64,000 bases of DNA. It comes from Montifringilla adamsi (lineage: Eukaryota; Chordata; Aves; Passeriformes; Passeridae). A model generated the notes under the pieces. The model did no database searches, was not told where the DNA came from, and saw only the letters and a program-made list of their open reading frames with translations. The stretch is from positions 693,221 to 757,220 of the forward strand of contig JAGGNK010006426.1 of NCBI GenBank assembly GCA_017590115.1. The letters are read 5' to 3'. The translations under genes and the position numbers were made by a program. This document shows positions 11,338 to 24,436 of the stretch, piece by piece. Positions within the stretch are counted from its first letter, which is position 1. The number at the start of each line of letters is the position of its first letter.

Positions 11338-13029
11338 TAAATAATTCAGTTCTAATGTAATATATAGAAGATAAAAACACCCACATTTTGAAATTTAAAA
11401 CAACTCCCAACAGCTCTAATGAAAGTAAAAGCAAAACATAACCTTACATGTGTGTTCAAGTAAATTTTCAGCATTCTAGTTAGAGGAATAATTTTAATTA
11501 TTTTAATATAAAACAACATGGAATGACAGATATTTCTAGACTATACTAAAAATAAAATCATCAGATCATATTTCCTTTGTTGTTAATTTTTAAAATTCCT
11601 TCCTCTAGCTAGAACATAGCAGATACAACCTAATACTTCATTGGCAATAAAAATAAAGAAACAGAAAATTTCAATTTCAACTGAAACTGACATATTACAA
11701 GATATGTTGAATAATATAATTATTCTTATGGTAAAGTATTTACAGTTTTTTTGCCTATAGGCAGTAAATTTTAGATTAATTTTTACTGTTCTATAAAGCA
11801 GTTCTCAACCGCTGTAACAGCTTAATCACATTTTATCTCTATTTTTCAACCAGTTTCAACAGCAAAAAAATGGCAAATCTTGTCTATATTTTAACACCTT
11901 GTTCAGTTAAGATGTTGTACATTAATGAGCTCCTGATTTTTACATGTAACTTCCTTCCATACTAACAGGAAAAAATATCTCCATCAAGAAGTTAAAGAGA
12001 GGCATGTAGTAGGATGATGAATATATTGCTAATTGCTATAAACTGTAACTTTGTTCTTCTACTTCCCTTGAGACTCCCTTGGGAAACTTCTGCAGTTCTC
12101 TCTCCAACACACCTACAGATGCAGCTGCATCTTTTAGAAGGCATCTTGTAGAAGCCATCATTTACTCATTCAGCAACAAGTAAAACTCTATTTCTTTTAG
12201 TGATAAACCATATCACTAAGACACTTGGGCAGGTGACCTTGACAGGCCTAGAACTGCCATAGAAACACCATTTCTACCAGCAGTCTCTCCTGTTGCATCT
12301 ATTGAATTGTATAACATGCAAAGACAGACACAATATTACAAAAGCCTCCTGAGCCCTCTCTTCACCAAGCCTTCATACTCTTCTGCTCTGCTATCTGGAA
12401 AGAAAAGAGTTTAAAAATGTTCTCATATCCAAATGTCAGCTAGATACTGTCTGGAGGAAAAAAAATTAAATGTTTGTTTTATTGTGTTTTATATTCAAGA
12501 TAGAGCAACATAGTTTGATTTACATAAGTATTGTCACTTAAAATATTTTTTCAACATCAAGCATTCAGAGCACTGGCACTTTTCAGTTTTAAAGTGTCCT
12601 ATATTCTTATGTACCTTGAAAGCAAATATATGTAAACATGAAGAATGCATACCAATGTGCATGAGCTTTTCATTCTGGAAGACATGTCTTGCTAGACTGC
12701 AGAATGAAGCAAAGAAGGCATTTTGAAGCTCAGCTCCTTCAGTGTTCTGGGTAAATGAGTTCCTAACCTTATTCATTAGAATTAGAAGAATGTCATTGAC
12801 ATTCCTTACCACATTCAATTCCATTTGGAGAAATCACAAGCTTACGGTTTCAGGCCTTCAGTGGAGAAAGAATGATAGCAGATACAACTGTTGAGCAGAA
12901 GGTGCTGAAAAGGCAGGTCTGGATGCCCTGGACTGTTCAGTGTGGCTGTGGGGCTGTGGCTGGCTCAGCCATAGTAAGGAACTGTTCTAGAGATCAGACA
13001 GCATCTTCAGCACTGGTGGGTTTTTTGGT
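11338..13029. other. No recognised feature
   Basis: About 1.7 kb, AT-rich to 12860. From about 12890 the sequence becomes more GC-rich and may already belong to the repeat fragment that follows. Confidence 0.45.
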
Positions 13030-13318
13030 CATGGAGAATGCAAGCTGGGTTCTTCACACTGGTGAAGAACAAGCTGAAACAAAAAGAAATTCTGGCTGGA
13101 GGTAAAGAAAAATCTTTTCCCTACAAAGGTAGCCTATCCATGGAGCAAAGGCCACGGAAGGCTGACTGTCTCTGACAGTGGGTGGTCCAACATCCTGACT
13201 GTGCAATGCCCTGAGCAACCTGGTCTGACCCTGTGGCTGAGCTTGCTCTGAGACTGCAGACCTCCCCAAGTGACCTCCCTGTCAGCCTGAATTTTCTTGT
13301 AGTCCTAGAGCCAAGCAA
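13030..13318 (+). mobile_element. Probable CR1-type 3' fragment, diverged
   Basis: CCCTGAGCAACCTGGTCTGA followed by GACCTCCCTGTCAGCCTGAATTTTCTTGTAGTC resembles the end of a CR1 subfamily ('..GACCTCC..TTCCAACCTGAATTATTCTGTG'). The upstream AAAAATCTTTTCCCTAC..GGTAG also fits a CR1 3' UTR. No coding part remains. The 5' limit is uncertain. Confidence 0.5.
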
Positions 13319-15332
13319 AATATTATTCTTGCAGCTGCAAACTGATAAAGTCAGGAACCTAAGTTTCTTGGTAGTTTTTCAATAATGAACAGATAAATCA
13401 TTAAAAGCTACTAAAATAAAATCATCAGAAAGCATAACCTCAGTCTCTTGACCCCAAATTGTTTGTCAGTTATACATGTATGAAAGCAATAATAAGGTGG
13501 TCTTTGCCTTAGAAAACTTAATTCTTACTGTCTGTATGATTTTTTTCTGCTGTGAAATTAAACATAACCTCAAATTGATTTGCTGGATTAAGGACCTTAA
13601 CAGTCAAGTCTATTTCATCTACTTGATCATTCCATGCACTCTGTATATCACATTTGGAAAACAAAAAAAGCCCACACAACAAAAAAAAAGCTAGTAAAAA
13701 TTAACTTCCTATAAATGAAGAACTTACCTTTATATATTGCTTTATAGGCAAGAGTAAGAAAATTTTTCTCATTTAAATGACTGCTGCACATGCAAATGTA
13801 TCAGAAGCAAATATATAAGTTTCCCTTCTCTTTTCACATTTATGCACATTTTTGTTCCCTTTCCACAGCAAGATCTTTTGAGAGTTTTTTTGTGATCAGC
13901 TGTTTCCATGTTCCATCACCTACTTTGAAACAGTATGTTCCTATTCTCTGTTTTGTAGAAAGTGAAATATCAGTTAAGAGATGCTAATAAAAAAAAAAGA
14001 GAGGTCTACAATATATCTGAAAATTTTTGTGTCATACAGTCATTAAAAAATGTCAAATTGGTAAATGGGAATTTTAGGCAGATAAATGAAGCATAAGATT
14101 AATTGTAACAATTACTGGGGGAAATCCTGCTCCTAACAGATGTGTCCATTTGGATGGTGTGATGAGTGAAAGCAAAGCCAGTGGTTCCAGACACTTCTCT
14201 GGCAATAAAGCCATCTTGCTGATGCAGGTTGGCTAGAATAGGAGGTGTGCTGCTGAGGATAAAACACGGCACAAACTGGCAGAGACCCTGCAGGATTAGG
14301 GCACTGATTCTTTCGCCCTCTTTGCTTTGAAATCACCTGGGATAATTACACAGCAGAGAGCATAAAAGGGTCTTTTTCCTGTTGATTCTTGCAAGTGCAG
14401 TAGCAGTGCTCATTCGCATAAAATAAATCTCTTTGCAAAAAAGCATAGAAACAGGATAGATCGGGTCTATAGATAGAGGATCACCAGTTTACATCCATGG
14501 AACATCAGCTATCTGCTTTAGTATGAAGTGAGTTTAGGTGACACTTGAATAATCTGAACTTACTAAGAACATTTTTAGCATGCACATGTAGGAAGAAATT
14601 TCTGTAGGTTCAGATCTATTGTTAATAATGGTACTGAAAGTGCATAATAATGTTGCTCTTACAGGAGGAATAAAAGTAATTTGATTAAGACTTAGAAATA
14701 AAGTGCAGGAAGAGCATGATTCCATTTGATAGATATTGATTTCATTTAGATTTGCTAAGTATGGGTAATTGGGTGGGTGTTGTGAATAATATTAGAAGAT
14801 GTGAATAACAAGGGCATGTGTTATAGATGTAATTTTAATGAATAGAAGAAGACAGAATTTTAATGACTAGAAACTGAAAAGAATCAAGAAAAACACATGT
14901 AGTCTTCTCTTTTAGTTTAACCCTGGTATCCTGAATGTAAAGGTGAAGTTTTAAATGACATAAATAGAATTCTCAGTAACTTGAATAAAGTAATAAATTG
15001 GGTCAGATCCATTTTTTTTCCCTTTGGGAGGAACTCTATATTTCAGTATCTGTATGTAGACTAGATGCAGCTAAAGGATCAAAAAAGGAAATTATACTTT
15101 TAACATCAACTATTGTCAAAATAATTTTTCATTACACATATTGTGCTCAAATATAAGGGCTGAACCTGTATGATGTATGATAAGATTATCTTCCTTGCAA
15201 TCATCAGGATTCTACAGATGTAAAGTTCAATTTAACAGAATTTTACCTTATGGTATTAAGACAGAGTAAGTGCAAAGCAGGAGAAACTGGAACAGGGGAG
15301 GATAGTTGTTCATGTGGAAATGGATTAAAAAG
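13319..15332. other. No recognised feature; GC-enriched patch near 14.1-14.34 kb
   Basis: Mostly AT-rich. About 14110-14330 is GC-enriched and has an open 67-codon minus frame, but I recognise nothing in it. It could be an old repeat. Confidence 0.4.
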
Positions 15333-15655
15333 AGAATCATGGAATCACAGAATGGGTTGGGGTAGAAGGGACCACAGGAGTCATCTGGCCCAACCTCCCT
15401 GCTCAAGCAAAGTCATCCCAGAGCACATGGCACAGGATAACAACCAGACTGTTCTTGAACATCTCCAGTGAGAGACACTCCACAATCTCCTCTCTAGGCA
15501 ATCTGTTCCAGTGCTCGGTCACTTACACAGTAAAGAAGTTCTTCCTCCTCTTCAGGTGTGCATCAGTTTCTTGCCATTGCATCTTGTCCTACTGCCTGGC
15601 ACCACTGAGAGCCTGTATCCATCCTCTTGAAGCCCTCCCTTATCTGTCACCTGCA
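15333..15655 (-). mobile_element. CR1 fragment, minus orientation, with its 3' end
   Basis: Begins AATCATGGAATCACAGAATGG, the complement of the CR1 terminal octamers, then TTGGGGTAGAAGGGACC, CAACCTCCCTGCTCAAGCA, GACACTCCACAATCTCC, CAATCTGTTCCAGTGCTC and AAAGAAGTTCTTCCTC. It is 5'-truncated at the right end. The match is clear with few gaps. Confidence 0.92.
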
Positions 15656-18600
15656 CATGTAAGGATTAACATGTCCCTGCACTCATTTAGATAAGTTGTT
15701 GGGTATTATGGCTTCCTTTTAGTCAATTTCCACATGACTTCTTAAAAATTTTACCTGAAAGAAGTGATACAGAAATGAAACTGCATGTATGAGTTTTAAA
15801 ATGTCAGATTCATTTTTATAGTCACCACTACCTATTTGTTTCTCCTACACCGTGTCTTCACTTCTCAGAGAGATACCTTTCACTTGGTCTTCATGTCCGT
15901 AGCCTGTCAATATCACAGATTCCTATGAAAAGAGATGTTCATATCCATATTGTACAGTTAATGTGGGCTTCAAGAAAACATCCTCAAGATCTTGTATAAC
16001 TTACAGAAATCTTAACTATCAGTGTATAGTCATTTAAATGCTCACAAGGAGTAGGAATAGCTGTGCAATTATTTTTGAGGGGGGGAAATGCTGCCTATAT
16101 TACTTTTGTTTTAAATTAGATTGTGAAGAGGTGAGACTAATTTTTGTTTGAGCACACACATATTCTAAAGGAGCGCTAACTCTTTTTCATTAATTTCCCA
16201 CATTCAAGCAATGATCTATGGACTGCTCTAATATACTTTTTTATAGCTCTTTCACATAAAATTTCACATAGAATTTCTGATGTGGTATGATTAATACAGT
16301 TAAAGACAAGGCTGGCAACCATATCCACTACAAGGGATAGTAGTTACCACCCTTCCCCTAGTTACCACAGTACTCCTAATTCCATTTATGATACTGGAAC
16401 ATAAAAAAAATAATAGTCCACTTATAAATATACACATGTAAACACTGTAGTACAGGGCTAACATTTTGAAAATTCTCCAATGATATAAAAATCATGGCCA
16501 CATTTGTATAAGTAATTAAGATTTTCTAGAAGAAAATAACAAACTTGCTAAAAAAAGTGCTTTAGAGTTTTATTATGTAACAAGAACAAAGTGAATTGCA
16601 AGAACTCTTTCCAACATACAAAGTGCATTTATGGAGTGTTCATGAAATCTAATGAGTAGCGCAGTCTGTGCCATTACAGTACAAATATATCTAGAAATAT
16701 AGTATATAGATACTCAGTAAACTTTGATTTTTTTAGAAAAAGAGAGAGACTATTGTTTTTGGTCCTTTTGCTCATATTTTGGACTATAACTATTTTCTGG
16801 ACATAATGTGTCTATATTTTCAGGACAATAAACTCTGCAATTCATTGCTTCTCTCATTGACAAAGAAGGTTCCTAACAAAGAAGGCTCCCTCTTTAACAC
16901 AATGCATGAAACAAATTGCCTTAATTAGTCTTTCTTTTTCTTGCCATTTTTGAGATGTGGTACTCTAATCATCATCACCATCATCATGAACAGCAACTAG
17001 GATCTATGACACAGTGAAGTAAATCAGAGAAAAAAAAAATAATTTGATGATATCTCTCTCTACCCCAAATTAGAGATACTGCATATTTTCATCTGAAATC
17101 ACCAAATTACGCTGAAAAGCTACCATGTCAAATGACTTCAAGTTAACAGATGTAAAAATAAGCAAGCTTCTCAGCATTGCAACATACATACAGAGGAGAT
17201 ACAGTGCAAAATCACTTAGCATTTGACACATTGCTAGATAATCTTTTCAAATATGTTGACAATAATTTCTACATAAGAGTAGAAGGAATTTTAATTTTTA
17301 AACATTTGCCAGTTTTGCAAATAGGTGAAACTTGCTTATTATATTTGTAATATCTTTCCGATCAAGGATTTAGTGGTTCATGCTGAACAATGTACTTCAC
17401 ATTTATATGTGCATACTCTGCATGTGTAGTGGCGCTGTCTCTTTATTTCTAAATATATTCACATATATTTTGATGATGACTGTGATTGCACTGTGTTGTA
17501 CACAGGGTCCTGTAGCAGATGAGTCTAATATTTTCTTGTCTGTTTTTAAATGACTTTAAAGGAAAATTAAGAAAATAAAGGAAATGGGTGAGTGGATATT
17601 GTAGTTAGTAGGAAAACTCTGTAGGTACTCTGCTGTGTTATTACCCATGTCATCATGCCATATTTCCTCTTCTCGCTTTCTCTCTCTTGCTATCATTTTT
17701 TGTGTCTTGTATTTTGACTGCAAACTGTTTGAGCACAAACTCTTTATTTCTTTCTGTTGCTTCTATCCAGGAAAGATATGAGGACAGTGGCAAGCATTCC
17801 TACTGAAAACACTGAATTTCAGTACATATTCCAGTATAAGCCTGTCAATGCCTGGCTATTCAATCAAAACTACTAAACAAGTCCGATTTTCTAATATTTC
17901 TTTCTGTATCAAAATTTAGTTCAAAATACTGCCCTGTATGTTTTCTTCTGATGAAGACATGGGTCTTTTGGCCACCACTGTTAATATTTTATGTTATACA
18001 TCCATAAAGATTATTACTCCAAGATTTCTCTTAAAGGTCATAGGAACCATTTCCAGAGAAAGAGAGAGAAAGAAGAGAAAATAGGCAAAGTCAGCGCTAC
18101 AAGCTGAGAAGACATAATGGCAGACAACTAGTTTATCTGAATTCCCATGACCTTCTTTTGGGCTGTCTCCTCTTCCTGATTCATTATGTGGTAAAGGAGC
18201 AAGAGCCACCTGGTAAATAAGTACATGTTTATTCATTGGTTGCAGTGAAAATATTCTATTCATCTTCATTGCTAAACAGAAAACAAAAGTAAACAAATAA
18301 AATTAGTAAAAGCTAAATACTAAAGTAATTCCGTTGTTGACACCAAAGATGCAGCAAGTAGCAGAACTTCACACTCTTTTAAACTTAAAACTGTTCCTTT
18401 GTCCCCTTAACTATTAAACAAACTCATGAAGTCTCAAAAGAAATACCGTTTCAATATCTAAATATGCTATCTTTACACATTTGAATAACTTCAGTAGAAT
18501 ACAGCAGAGCTCCTTTTGAAACTACGATTAGTCATATCTTTTTGTAGGTTAAACACGTGAGAATTTCAAAGCATCTGTCATTTACTGGGTAGTGACTAAA

Positions 18601-20301
18601 CTTCCCTGAATAAATCATGAAAGAGTATCAAATGACAGGCAGGTGATTCAAAACAATTATAGTCCTATAGATTATTTAAGAATTACCTTTTTTCACATTC
18701 TATGTTATGTAGGCCTCAGTATAAGAGATAAAAAAAATCTTCTGTTGAAGGCTCTATTAACTCAGATGGCAAGAGCACAAGTTAAAAAAAAATTACTACT
18801 GCTCAACAGATAACAAAGACTCTATTTTTAATTTTCCATATGTCTGTATCTATGTGTCTTCAGTTTGTAGCTTTGCAAGAACTTAATCACAGACCTAATG
18901 TGAATAACAGAGAGATAAAAACATTCTATAGGAGCATCAGCCTGGAGCTGGACACCATGTATTTCCTAGGAAAGCTACCTATTCTTTAGGAATATTGAGG
19001 AAAACTCTATAGTTTGTAAATCAGACATGCATTTTCGCTATTACTAAAAAAATTTAGTCATGTAGAGAAAATATTTGAATGACATACATAAATTCAATAC
19101 ATAATGTAATAACTGATTAACAAGTCATACTGGTTTTTAATATGAATTCATTATAATGGCTCAAGAAAGAAGTATTAGTTTATCAAGTTGAAATATTGTT
19201 GGTGACTCCATAGGACAATGTATTTATGTGAAACTTGCAATGACTTCTAGGTAGCAGCTTTAAGGAGACATCTCCATCAAGATCTGCAGCAGTCAGACTC
19301 AAGCTGAAAAAAGATCACTAAAGAACTGGAAAAAAAGAAAAACTGAAAGCAAAATGTTCTTATCAGAAGTGTTACTGACAGATCAAATTGCAAGGTCTTT
19401 CAGGAAGAAAATTTACTTTTGTAGTAGATCTGACATAGTTCTCCCTTGTGTTTGGAAGCCTGACTCATTCTCTACCTGTAGGATGTTATATATATATGGT
19501 AATATCCTGAATCACAGCCTTGAATTATATTCAACAGCATACTTTTTGAAAATACATATTTACAAATAAGAAAAGCCATCTTTCAGAGAAATTCATTCAA
19601 CCATCTAGATTAAGTTGATTTACATAAGCATTGTAGAAAGGAGAGTTACCCCCTGGCGTTAAATTCAATCTCCACAGATGGTCTTTTTGATCTGTTAATC
19701 AGATTTCCAGTATCCTTACACAATATCTTAATTGTTTATGCCCTCATATTGAAAAAAAAAAAAAAAAGAGGAAAAGAAAAAAGAGAGAATTACATTCAAT
19801 TATATTAAGGAGATATTCATATGTTCATATTCATATGCTTTTCACAGTATTGTGAAATTATATTAAACATAGTTCACCAGAACAGAAGAGTTGCATTTAA
19901 TAAGATGGAATATATGAGAAGGTCTATATGTCTTCCAGTACTGTATTTTCTATATCAATTTCTATATCAACTCTAGAAGAAATATCCTCTTTAATTATAT
20001 CTATATTCTAGAAAATTTATTTTGTGACATTTCCAAATTACGTGGATTAGTGTAGTGAAATTTGCATATTTAATGCAAAACAACTCCACATATTAAAGAC
20101 TTCCTTTACCATCTTATAACACAAAATCTGCTGGTGCTGTTTCCACTGTTCCAGTAAAATCTTCAAAAGCAGTCAGATATTTTAGTGAAGAAGCACTGTG
20201 TGTTATTTTTCTCTGCTACAACATGTACAGAAACACCACCAGCAGCAGCAGTGGCTAAGGTAAGTCGAGGGCTGAGTTTTAGATTGGGCCCTATATGGCT
20301 A
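15656..20301. other. No recognised feature; short poly(A) at 19752
   Basis: About 4.6 kb of AT-rich DNA, the second longest featureless stretch of the window. I see an A15-type run at 19752-19767 and a short (CAT)n near 16970. No repeat family or credible exon recognised. The 100-codon minus ORF at 17994-18296 has no visible domain. Confidence 0.5.
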
Positions 20302-20395
20302 TTTTTTTTCCTTTTTTTTTTTTTTAATTCTGTTTTGTTGTTGTTGTTATTGTTTGTTTTGGTTTGGTTTGGTTTTGCTTTTGGTTTTTTCTTGT

Positions 20396-20428
<33 letters not shown>

Positions 20429-20440
20429 GGTTTTTTTTTT
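20302..20440 (+). repeat. T/G-rich tract ending in T30-GGG-T10
   Basis: T runs are followed by (GTT)n, GGTTT repeats, an uninterrupted T run of about 30 (20398-20427), GGG, and T10. It directly adjoins the 5' end of the CR1 copy. A similarly built tract lies at 25481-25640. Confidence 0.95.
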
Positions 20441-20834
20441 CACTCAGACAGTCAAGCAGCAGCCTAGAGCATTGTCAGAACGTGGAAGTTCACAGCAGAC
20501 AATCAGGTGAGCAGTGGTCAGCACTGGGAGCACTCTGGGAGATTTAAATGGCTCCAGAGGGCATAGAGTGGGAGTGTCATTCCAGAAGGACATGGCACTT
20601 TGCACTGGCAGGGCGAGCAGTACGGTGTGGTCTCCCTCCCATCAGCCCAAAAGAGTTCAAGAATGGCTCCTATTCTGCAGGGTTCTAAACCATCTGTATG
20701 TATCAGAAAGAGCATGGCAATGAAAACAGAGCTGTTGTGGAAACATGCAGGTGTCCAGGTAGAATCAGAGCATAATAAGAGATAACACTTTCGTGAGCAA
20801 GAGCAGATGATCTGCTGAGTTTGGTGGTACAAAC

Positions 20835-21670
20835 CAAAAAGGAGGTAGAAAGGCTAAGGAGTATTAGAGGACCTGAGGAAGGGATTGTTTGTCAGAGCTG
20901 TTCCCTACTTGCTCTATAGCAAATGTACTGGCCAAATGCATCCCACAAAGTGGAGGATCCTCTTGTGTTTTCACAGCACACAGGACAGAAGATGGGCAAA
21001 ATAGAAATATGTTCTTTCTCAGGCCTCCCTCCCCACATCCCCTGACAGAGTATGCATGAGATTCTGGAAACTGAGGGCCAGGAAATAATAATCTAGATGG
21101 AATACCATCTAAGGGGTTGCCTAAACTTGTTCAGGTGACCAAACATATTGCAACAAGCTCTGAAAAGAAAAAGACAAAGGGTAATTTTTTGCAGAAGGCT
21201 CTGTGCTGAGTGGAAAGGAGTCTAATATGTGTCACAGATCCACCCACAGGAAAGTGTTCTTCCTCCCTGGGGTCCATGTAAGGGAAAGTTCTTGATTTAG
21301 TGCAGCCTTCTGGCTACTACCCTCTGTTAATGTTCTCAGTGAATAGAGACAAGATTGAAAGAAGAATTTCCAGTGTAATCCAAAGGAACTTCAGGGCACT
21401 GGGCTATTTTGTTAAAGGAGTAGGTGCAGAGGTAGTATTCTCCTCAAAATTCCTTCAGTTTAGGGGAAAATACTGAAAGGAATAGGAATACTTGACTGAT
21501 CTCTAGATGGCTAAGAGGCTGGTACCATAGGTGCCATGAGGATTTTTGACCATGGTTCAGCATATATGGCTCCAGGCCTGCTTATGTTGGATGGGGTACA
21601 CCTGACTCAGAGTGGGAATAGGATTATGGCCTGGGAGTTAGCAGAGCTGATTGAGCAGTCTTTAAATTAG
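20835..21670 (+). pseudogene. CR1 ORF1 remnant with SGNH/GDSL-esterase-like block
   Basis: Remnant of the first CR1 reading frame, which in this LINE clade carries an esterase-like domain after a nucleic-acid-binding region. GGTAGAAAGGCTAAGGAG at about 20850 and the stretch around 21065-21120 match the linker as I remember it. At 21590 the frame reads DGVHLTQSGNRIMAWEL..., which contains the Asp-x-x-His pair of SGNH-hydrolase block V (here D-G-V-H), and runs to a TAG at 21668. The expected GDS nucleophile block around 21190 is degraded, and upstream stops break the frame. It therefore cannot encode an active enzyme. The role of the esterase in retrotransposition is not settled. Confidence 0.65.
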
Positions 21671-21719
21671 ATTCAAATGGAGAAGAAGATAAAATGAGGC
21701 TCATTAGAGATGATAATGA

Positions 21720-24256
21720 TTGTGTTAGCCTAGCTGAAGAGCATCTACACCAATGCATGCAGTCTAGGCAGCAAGCAGGAGGACCTGGAAGCCATCGTAC
21801 AGCAGGAAACTTACGATGTAGTTGCTATCACAGAAACCTGGTGGGATGACTCTCACAATTGCAGTATTAAGAGGGATAGGCAAAGCACAGAGGATGACAA
21901 TATGGTACTCTGTGATAAGGAGAGTTTTGATTGTATTGAAATTGATGATGGAGATGACAAGGTTTAGTGCCCTTGAGTAAAGATTGGGGAACGTCAGCAG
22001 GGCAAATGTCATGCTGGGAATTTGTTATACACCACCAGCTAGGATGAAGAGGCAGAGTAGGTGTTCTACAAGTGGCTGGCAGAAGTCTCACAGTCACCAG
22101 TCCTTGTATTTGTGGGTGACTTCAGCTTTCTGGATGCCTTCTGGAAATACAGCACAGCAGACAGGAAGCAGCCTAAGACATTTCTGGAGTGTGTGGGAGA
22201 CAACTTCCTAATACAACTGATAAATGAGCCTTCAAGATGAAGTGCCCTGCTAGACCTGTTTGTGAACAGAGGACTTGTAGATGATGTGGTTTTGGTGGCT
22301 GTCTTGGGTGGGGTGACCATGAAACTTTGGTGTTTTTTATACTGGGTAAAATAAGGGCAACAACCAACAGAACTTCTGCATTGGAGTTCAGGTTGGCAAA
22401 CTCTGGACCTTTTAGGAGATTGATTGACAAAGTCTCTTTGGAGTGAATCCTGGAGGGCAAAGGAGTCCAGGAAGGCTGGATGTGCTTTAAAAAGGAGAAT
22501 TTTAAATATTCAGGAGCAGGCTGTCCCCATGTGTAGAAAAACAAGTCATCAGGGGAAAGGCACAACCTGGTTAAACAGAGAAGTTAGGCTGGAATTTAGA
22601 GGGATAAAAGATAATCTGTCATCTCTGGATGAGGAGATAACTTGGGAGGACTATAAGGATGTTGTGAGATCATATAAGGAGAAATTTGGAAGTGTGAAAG
22701 CTCAACTAAAATTAATTTATCCACTGTGCTTAATGACAACAAAAAAGTTTTCATATAAATACATTGGCAGCAGATTATAGTCAAGGCAAGTTTTCATCCT
22801 ATGTTGAATGTTAAGAGTAGTGTGGTGTCAGGAATGAGAAAAAAGCAGAGGTATTTAATGCCTTATTTTCCTTAGTCTCTAACATCAAAACTAGTTGTCC
22901 TTGGGATACCCAGCGCCCAGAGGTGGATGTAAGGAATGTAAAGCTGGATGAGGCCTTCATAATGGATGACAAGATTGTTAGTGACCTGCTATGCCATTTA
23001 GAGACTGAGAAGATCCAGGGAACTTGATGGGATCCGCCCCAAAGAAATGAGGGAACTGGTTAAAAACTTGCCAAACTACTCTCAATCATCTGGTGGATAT
23101 CAGTAGTCCTGGTTAACTGGAGAAGCTCCAAAGGACTGGAAATTAACAAGTATGACATCTGCAAGAAGGGTCAGAAAGATGATCTGGTGAACTACAGGAC
23201 TGTCAGTATTATCTTGGTTGCAAGCAAGATTATGGAAGAGTTCATTCTGAATGCCATTACATGGCCTGTTTAGGACAACCAGGGTATCAGGCCTAGCCAA
23301 CACTGATGTACAAAAATCCTTCTGGACCAACCTCATCTTCTTCTGCAGCAAAGTGACCAGCTTAGTAGATGAGGTAAAGATTGTGACTGTTGTCAATATG
23401 GTAAAGTGTTTAACACTGTCTCCTATAGCATCCTTTTAAAGACTGGTTGCTTGAGGCTTGCTTGGGTGATAGGTAAAAAATTGGCTGGATAGTCAGGCCC
23501 AGTGAGTGGGTAAAGAGACCTAAATCCAGTTGGTGCGTGGTCGCTAGCAGTATTCCCCAGAGCTCAGTTTAGGGGCTGGTCCTGTTTAACATCTTCCATG
23601 GGGATCAGTATTACACCCTCATTAAATCTGCAGATGACACCAGGCTGGGTAGGACTGTTATCTGCTTGAGGGTTAGAAGACTCTACAGAGAGATCTTGAC
23701 AGACTAGATCAATGGACTAAGAACAGCTGCATAAAATTCAGTAAGGTGAAGTGCCAGGTTCTGCACTTGACTTTCAGCCCCAGCAGTGCTACAGGCTGGG
23801 AGAAAAGTGGCTTGAAAACTGTTCAGCGGAAAGGGACTTGGGAGTGCTGCTCAACAGCCAGCTGAACATGAACCAACATAGTGCCAAGGTGGCGAAGAAA
23901 GTCAATGGCACACAGGCCTGAATCAGGAATAGTGCTGCCAGCAGAAACAGGGAAATGATCATCCTCCTGTGCTCAGTATTGTTAAGGCTGCACCTTGAGC
24001 ACACTGAGTTCAGTTTTGGGCCTCTCACAACATGCTCTTATAAGGAATGGGTGAGTAAGCAGGGTGTGTTTAGTCTCAAGAAGTGGAGGCTCAGGAGAGA
24101 CCTCATCTCTCTTAAAAACTACCTGAAAAGAGGTTTTAGTGAGGTAAAGGCTAGTCTCTTTTATCAAGCCTACAATGAAAGGACAAGAGGAAATGGTCTT
24201 AACCTGAAATGGAAGATTCAGATTAGACATAAGGAAAAAAATTTCACTGTTAGATA
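21720..24256 (+). pseudogene. CR1 ORF2 remnant: endonuclease and reverse transcriptase
   Basis: The frame begins as an apurinic/apyrimidinic-type endonuclease: ...EDLEAIVQQETYDVVAITETWWDDSHN-like sequence at about 21780-21860 includes the ITETW motif with the catalytic glutamate. A VGDF-type segment follows near 22110. The reverse-transcriptase half starts near 23020 and shows GLVLFNIFHGDQYYTLI-like sequence, then SADDT at about 23627-23641. The two aspartates of the active-site motif are kept, while the usual preceding Phe/Tyr is Ser. Stops and indels occur throughout, for example around 22240 and 23270, and parts are deleted between 22780 and 23000. It is a dead copy of a LINE polyprotein. 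Confidence 0.78.
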
Positions 24257-24436
24257 GGACAGGCATTAGAAATGGTTGCCCAGGGAGCTGGTAGAGTCAC
24301 CATCCCTTGAGGCAGACACCTGGACCTGACATAGGATGATGTAGTTTAGTGATTTAGTGATTACAGTGGCAGCCCCAGGTGGATGGTTGGACTGGGTCAT
24401 CTTGAAAGTCTCTTAGAATCTTGATCATTCTATTTG

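Larger units (their letters stand above)
20441..24436 (+). mobile_element. Near full-length CR1 LINE, degenerate
   Basis: A 4.0-kb plus-strand CR1, the only copy here extending into ORF1. From 5' to 3' there is a leader and ORF1 region (to the stop at 21668-21670), the endonuclease part of ORF2 (from about 21720), the reverse-transcriptase part (about 23000-24250), a 3' UTR, and an end with GGTTGGACTGGGTCATCTTGAAAGTC. The terminal octamers are degraded (ATCATTCTATT). Multiple frameshifts and stops show that it is dead. No target duplication was identified, and CR1 often lacks a clear one. The extreme 5' end is uncertain because the T-rich tract adjoins it. Confidence 0.88.

Noticed and set aside
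19752..19767. Poly(A) tail of a processed retrocopy
   Set aside because: No coding-like sequence precedes it and no flanking duplication is apparent.
20185..20547. 120-codon ORF across the T-rich tract
   Set aside because: It is made of Phe/Leu/Gly from T/G repeats and CR1 leader sequence.
22173..22565. 130-codon minus-strand ORF
   Set aside because: Antisense to the degenerate CR1 ORF2; no protein-like features of its own.
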